Shown piece after piece: positions 24,932-27,686 of a stretch of DNA of 27,686 bases (within the stretch, counting starts at the first letter, position 1; each line of letters opens with the position of its first letter). The position numbers and the translations under genes are program-made. The DNA lies in NCBI GenBank assembly GCA_004558865.1, contig SFCY01000010.1:1-27686 (forward strand). The letters run 5' to 3'. Under the pieces are notes generated by a model. It saw nothing but the letters and a program-made list of their open reading frames with translations, was not told where the DNA came from and ran no database searches. Source of the stretch: Bacteroidales bacterium. Lineage in GTDB: Bacteria > Bacteroidota > Bacteroidia > Bacteroidales > Bacteroidaceae.

Positions 24932-26938
24932 ATGATGAAAAAGAACTATCGCATATTGGCCGCCGTCATGGCGCTCATGCCTTGCTCCACGTTTGCGCAA
25001 GGATGGCAAGACAACTACCAGGGCGTGATGCTCCAGGGATTCTCTTGGGACAGCTACGTCGATACACAGTGGTCGAACTTGGAAAGCCAAGCCGACGAAC
25101 TCTCCAACTACTTCTCACTGATATGGGTTCCGCAGAGCGGCAACTGCAACTCCTCGTGGAACGTGATGGGCTACACGCCCGTCTACTATTTCGACCACAA
25201 CTCCTCGTTCGGCACCGAGGCCCAGCTGCGCTCCATGATCAAGACATTCAAGGCCAAGGGCACGGGCATCATCGCCGACGTGGTCGTCAACCACCGCAAC
25301 AACCTCGGCGCGAACGGCTCCTGGGTGGACTATCCCGCCGAGACCTACAAGGGCAAGACCTACCAGATGACATCCACCGACATCACGGCCAACGACGACG
25401 GCGGAAAGACCAAGGCCTGGGCCGACGCCAACGGCTACACCCTCGGCAACAACGATGAGGGCGAGGACTGGAGCGGATGCCGCGACCTGGACCACAAGAG
25501 CACCAACGTGCAGGCCACCATCAAGGCATACGAGGACTTCCTGCTCAACGACCTCGGATACACGGGCTTCCGCTACGACATGGTGAAGGGATTCGCCGCC
25601 TCACACATCAAGGACTACAACACGGCCGCGAACGTGCCATTCTCCGTGGGCGAATACTGGTCGGGCAACAGCGCCATCTCCTCTTGGATCGACAACACCG
25701 GCAAGACCTCGGCGGCCTTCGACTTCCAGTTCCGCTACGCCGTGCGCGACGCCATCAACAAGGGCGACTGGTCGCTCTTAGGATCCAGCCAATACCTCGT
25801 CAACAGTAACTACAGCAACGGCAGCTACCGACGCTACGCCGTGACTTTCGTGGAGAACCACGACATGCAGGACCGCGGCACGACAAGCGGCTACACTCCC
25901 GACCCCATCCTCAAGGACACGCTGGCCGCCAACGCCTTCCTGCTGGCCATGCCGGGAACGCCCTGCGTGTTCCTGCCCCACTGGAAAGCCTGCAAGGAAG
26001 ACATCAAGAACATGATCGACGCGCGCAAGGCCGCCGGCATCAGCAACACGAGCGGCTACACGCCGCTGCGCTCCAGCAAGACGCTCTATGCCGTGAGCGT
26101 GGACGGCAACAAGGCCAAGCTCATCGCCGCCGTGGGAAGTGGCGTGGCCGACTACGCGCCAAGCACCCTCTACGTGAAGGTGGCCTCGGGCTACCACTAC
26201 GCCTACTATCTCAACAAGGACGCCGAGACGGCATGGGTGGCCAAACCCTCGGGCACCTACACCGACGCCTTCAGCGTGACCCTGCAGGCCGTATCCAACG
26301 ACGGGGAAGCGAAACTGGTCTACACCACCGACGGCTCCAACCCCACGGCCAAGAGCAAGCAGGCAGCCGACGGCACAAAGCTCAACATCACCGGCAACAC
26401 CACGCTCAAGGTGGGACTCCTCAGCGGCGGCACGGTGAAGGGCGTCATCACCCGCATCTATGCCATCAAGCCCTTTGAGGCCCACAAGGCAACGGTGTAT
26501 CTGAAAGACCCCTCATGGACGGATGTCTACTTCTACGCATGGGACAACACAAGCAGCCACAGCACGCTGCTCGGCTCGTGGCCCGGCACCAAGATGACGG
26601 CGACTAAGGCCATAGGCGGCTCCAACTGGTACTACCAGTCGTTCGACATCAACAAGGCCGACTTCACGTTCAACATCATCTTCAACCAGGGCATGAACAA
26701 GGACCAGACCATCGACATCGGCCCCATCAGCGACGACAAGTATTATGAGATAGCCAACAAGAACAACGGCAAGTACACGGTCAACGACATCACGCCAGCC
26801 ATCACCGGCATCAGCGACCTAACCTACACCAAGCCCACAGCCTCCACAGGCTGGTATACGCTCCAGGGCGTGCGCGTGGGCCAGCCCTCGCAACCCGGCA
26901 TCTACATCCACAATGGAAGAAAAGTAATAGTTAAATAG
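24932..26938 (+). CDS. Secreted alpha-amylase (GH13) with CBM26-like module and T9SS signal
   Basis: This 668-residue endo-acting amylase cleaves starch outside the cell. A signal peptide (about 1-22, ending TFA) precedes the GH13 barrel. The barrel has region I DVVVNH (116-121), nucleophile D216 in GFRYDMVKG, acid/base E241 in SVGEYW and D311 in FVENHDMQDR. It is followed by a chitobiase-C-terminal-like beta domain (about 440-515, with LVYTTDGSNPT), a starch-binding CBM26-like module (about 520-610, with VYFYAWDN and GSWPGTKM), and a C-terminal tail (about 640-668: GWYTLQGVRV, then PGIYIHNGRKVIVK) typical of T9SS type-A sorting. The signal peptide lacks a lipobox, unlike the surface lipoprotein SusG, so this enzyme would reach the outside by type IX secretion. 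The ATG at 24932 is followed at once by a second ATG; either could serve. Confidence 0.93.
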   Translation: MMKKNYRILAAVMALMPCSTFAQGWQDNYQGVMLQGFSWDSYVDTQWSNLESQADELSNYFSLIWVPQSGNCNSSWNVMGYTPVYYFDHNSSFGTEAQLRSMIKTFKAKGTGIIADVVVNHRNNLGANGSWVDYPAETYKGKTYQMTSTDITANDDGGKTKAWADANGYTLGNNDEGEDWSGCRDLDHKSTNVQATIKAYEDFLLNDLGYTGFRYDMVKGFAASHIKDYNTAANVPFSVGEYWSGNSAISSWIDNTGKTSAAFDFQFRYAVRDAINKGDWSLLGSSQYLVNSNYSNGSYRRYAVTFVENHDMQDRGTTSGYTPDPILKDTLAANAFLLAMPGTPCVFLPHWKACKEDIKNMIDARKAAGISNTSGYTPLRSSKTLYAVSVDGNKAKLIAAVGSGVADYAPSTLYVKVASGYHYAYYLNKDAETAWVAKPSGTYTDAFSVTLQAVSNDGEAKLVYTTDGSNPTAKSKQAADGTKLNITGNTTLKVGLLSGGTVKGVITRIYAIKPFEAHKATVYLKDPSWTDVYFYAWDNTSSHSTLLGSWPGTKMTATKAIGGSNWYYQSFDINKADFTFNIIFNQGMNKDQTIDIGPISDDKYYEIANKNNGKYTVNDITPAITGISDLTYTKPTASTGWYTLQGVRVGQPSQPGIYIHNGRKVIVK

Positions 26939-26968
26939 TTTTTTTGAGTAGTAATTTTGGTAATGACA

Positions 26969-27010
26969 GAGGCCGTCCGCAAAGCGTTGCGCGACGGCCT
27001 CGTCCGTTTT
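26969..27010 (+). terminator. Rho-independent terminator of the alpha-amylase
   Basis: GAGGCCGTC (26969-26977) pairs with GACGGCCTC (26993-27001), and CGCAA/TTGCG extend the stem across a one-base bulge to a 4-base loop. GTCCGTTTT follows. It begins 30 bases after the stop codon. Confidence 0.88.
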
Positions 27011-27015
27011 CCCGC

Positions 27016-27087
27016 ACAGCGGTTATTTTCCGTGGATTCATGGTAAGTTTAACAGCGGTTATTTTCCGTGGATTCATGGTAAGTTTA
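27016..27087. repeat. Perfect 36-bp tandem duplication
   Basis: Two identical 36-base units, starting ACAGCGGTTATTTTCCGTGG at 27016 and 27052, lie head to tail directly after the amylase terminator. Because 36 is a multiple of three, a small open frame (26944-27156) runs through it, but that frame also crosses the terminator and is not a credible gene. Confidence 0.85.
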
Positions 27088-27147
27088 TATGTAAAGGGGA
27101 AGGAAAATGGTCATGTCCAGGCTCACGCTCCTAACGGAGCTATGGGT

Positions 27148-27202
27148 CTGAAGTGATGGGGTAGCCTTACGAGCAAGCTCGACGGCTATCCCATCACTTC
27201 AG
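27148..27202. repeat. Long near-perfect palindrome
   Basis: CTGAAGTGATGGGGTAGCC (27148-27166) pairs with GGCTATCCCATCACTTCAG (27184-27202) with a single G-T. The loop contains a further perfect CGAGC-AA-GCTCG hairpin. Neither strand has a U-tract after it. It resembles a REP-type dispersed palindrome more than a terminator. Confidence 0.6.
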
Positions 27203-27575
27203 CCCCACACGTTTGGTGAAAAGCCTGCCCGTGACGAAAATCGCTATCGCGTAAAATTGCGCTTACGCGCATAAAATTCTACGGCAGAAAGCTTCAAGTC
27301 AAGGCATTCCAAATCGTTTTTGGACAGATGCAAGGATGCGCTGATTTTATATGTATCCGCAATCATCCAACCGAAGCTTCAGCAACCGTAGGATGGGGAA
27401 CCGTATCCGACTGCAGGGGCCGTGCCTCGTGCTGGTCCTAAAGAAACGACCCAACCTCTTTTTTAAGGTCGGTTCTATAAATTAGGTCGAGGCGTATTGG
27501 GCCCAGCGCCCACCTTTTCTCGCCATGGCAGAGTCCAAGCAAGCTTGGCTCTGCTCATTTGGCTTATCGAAAAGG

Positions 27576-27674
27576 TTCTGCAAGATGTCGAGTCTCAAAA
27601 CGTAAGTTGAAGAGGGAGTGTAGCGGGCTACACGACCGATGAGACTTGACGTTTTGAGACCGATAGATGCAGAA
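27576..27674. ncRNA. Candidate structured RNA or palindromic DNA element
   Basis: The nested pairings are TTCTGCA/TGCAGAA (27576-27582 with 27668-27674), GTCTCAAAACGTAAGT (27592-27607) with 27644-27660 across one bulged G, and an apical GTGTAGC-GG-GCTACAC (27618-27633). Together they would fold nearly 100 bases into one long arm. I cannot assign it to a known RNA family or decide which strand, if any, is transcribed. Confidence 0.35.
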
Positions 27675-27686
27675 GACGACCGAAAC

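Larger units (their letters stand above)
27088..27686. other. Gene-free structured region at the right end
   Basis: About 600 bases hold no open frame of more than about 60 codons on either strand, and the composition is more AT-rich than the genes. It contains several strong hairpins: GCTCC-TAAC-GGAGC (27127-27140), a 19-bp stem with one G-T pair at 27148-27202, a bulged 12-bp stem at 27528-27554, and a compound stem at 27576-27674. No tRNA, rRNA, tmRNA, RNase P RNA or transposase was recognised. An ATG at 27639 opens a 16-codon frame running off the window, which might be the start of a further gene. Confidence 0.5.

Noticed and set aside
26952..26959. TAATTTTG as a promoter -7 box just after the amylase
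   Set aside because: A terminator begins 10 bases later, so any transcript would end at once; it is more likely a chance match in AT-rich DNA.
27016..27087. CRISPR array
   Set aside because: Only two units, in direct contact with no spacer between them, and no cas gene in the window.
26944..27156. 70-codon plus-strand frame including the 36-bp duplication
   Set aside because: It runs through a strong terminator hairpin and encodes a 12-residue duplication with no recognisable domain.
27639..27686. Start of a new gene at the right edge (MRLDVLRPIDAEDDRN)
   Set aside because: Only 16 codons are visible and the ATG lies inside the large hairpin arm; it cannot be called a gene from this window, though it cannot be excluded.
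27210..27686. tmRNA, RNase P RNA or group II intron end
   Set aside because: No GAGGAAAGTCC-type P RNA motif, no tag-peptide reading frame with a tRNA-like end, and no domain V hairpin was found on either strand.

Overview
The window looks like chromosomal DNA of a Bacteroidales bacterium, most probably Prevotella or a close relative. The reasons are GC-rich genes separated by AT-rich gaps, promoters of the Bacteroidetes type (TTTG, about 19 bases, TAnnTTTG), few Shine-Dalgarno sites, type IX secretion (T9SS) C-terminal signals, and a set of starch enzymes closely matching the Bacteroides Sus and Mal proteins. All family names come from reading the translations; no database search was run.

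Layout. Positions 403-7815 (+) hold two tandem, related T9SS cargo proteins built from choice-of-anchor-J and fibronectin-III-like modules. They converge on a minus-strand starch cluster at 17072-8165, read in the order malQ (cytoplasmic 4-alpha-glucanotransferase with CBM20 domains), susB-like GH97 alpha-glucosidase, type I pullulanase, and susA-like neopullulanase. Upstream on the minus strand are a TraB/GumN-family exported protein (18208-17303), then an apparent four-gene operon at 24324-18353: a DUF5112/HATPase/DUF5113-type sensor kinase, its response regulator, a small AbgT-like membrane protein, and an AAA-CYTH (TTD14-like) nucleotide-binding protein. At 24932-26938 (+), divergent from the kinase, is an alpha-amylase with a CBM26-like module and a T9SS tail. 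The last ~750 bases contain no recognisable gene but hold a terminator, a perfect 36-bp tandem duplication and several large hairpins.

How the genes fit together. The exported amylase would cut starch outside the cell. Pullulanase, neopullulanase and GH97 alpha-glucosidase would debranch and hydrolyse the products in the periplasm, and MalQ would rework maltose and maltodextrins in the cytoplasm. No SusC/SusD pair or SusR-type regulator lies in the window. The strongest new signal is regulatory: the same 12-bp palindrome, GCAAACGTTTGC, a typical LacI-family operator, occurs upstream of both malQ and the amylase. In both cases its centre is exactly 62.5 bp from the start of a candidate -7 box, suggesting one activator controls both ends of the starch pathway. 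Other points of interest are the kinase with two possible phospho-accepting histidines, a 22-bp tandem repeat inside an inverted repeat between the divergent promoters, a G-quadruplex-like repeat after the TraB gene, and the structured gene-free right end.
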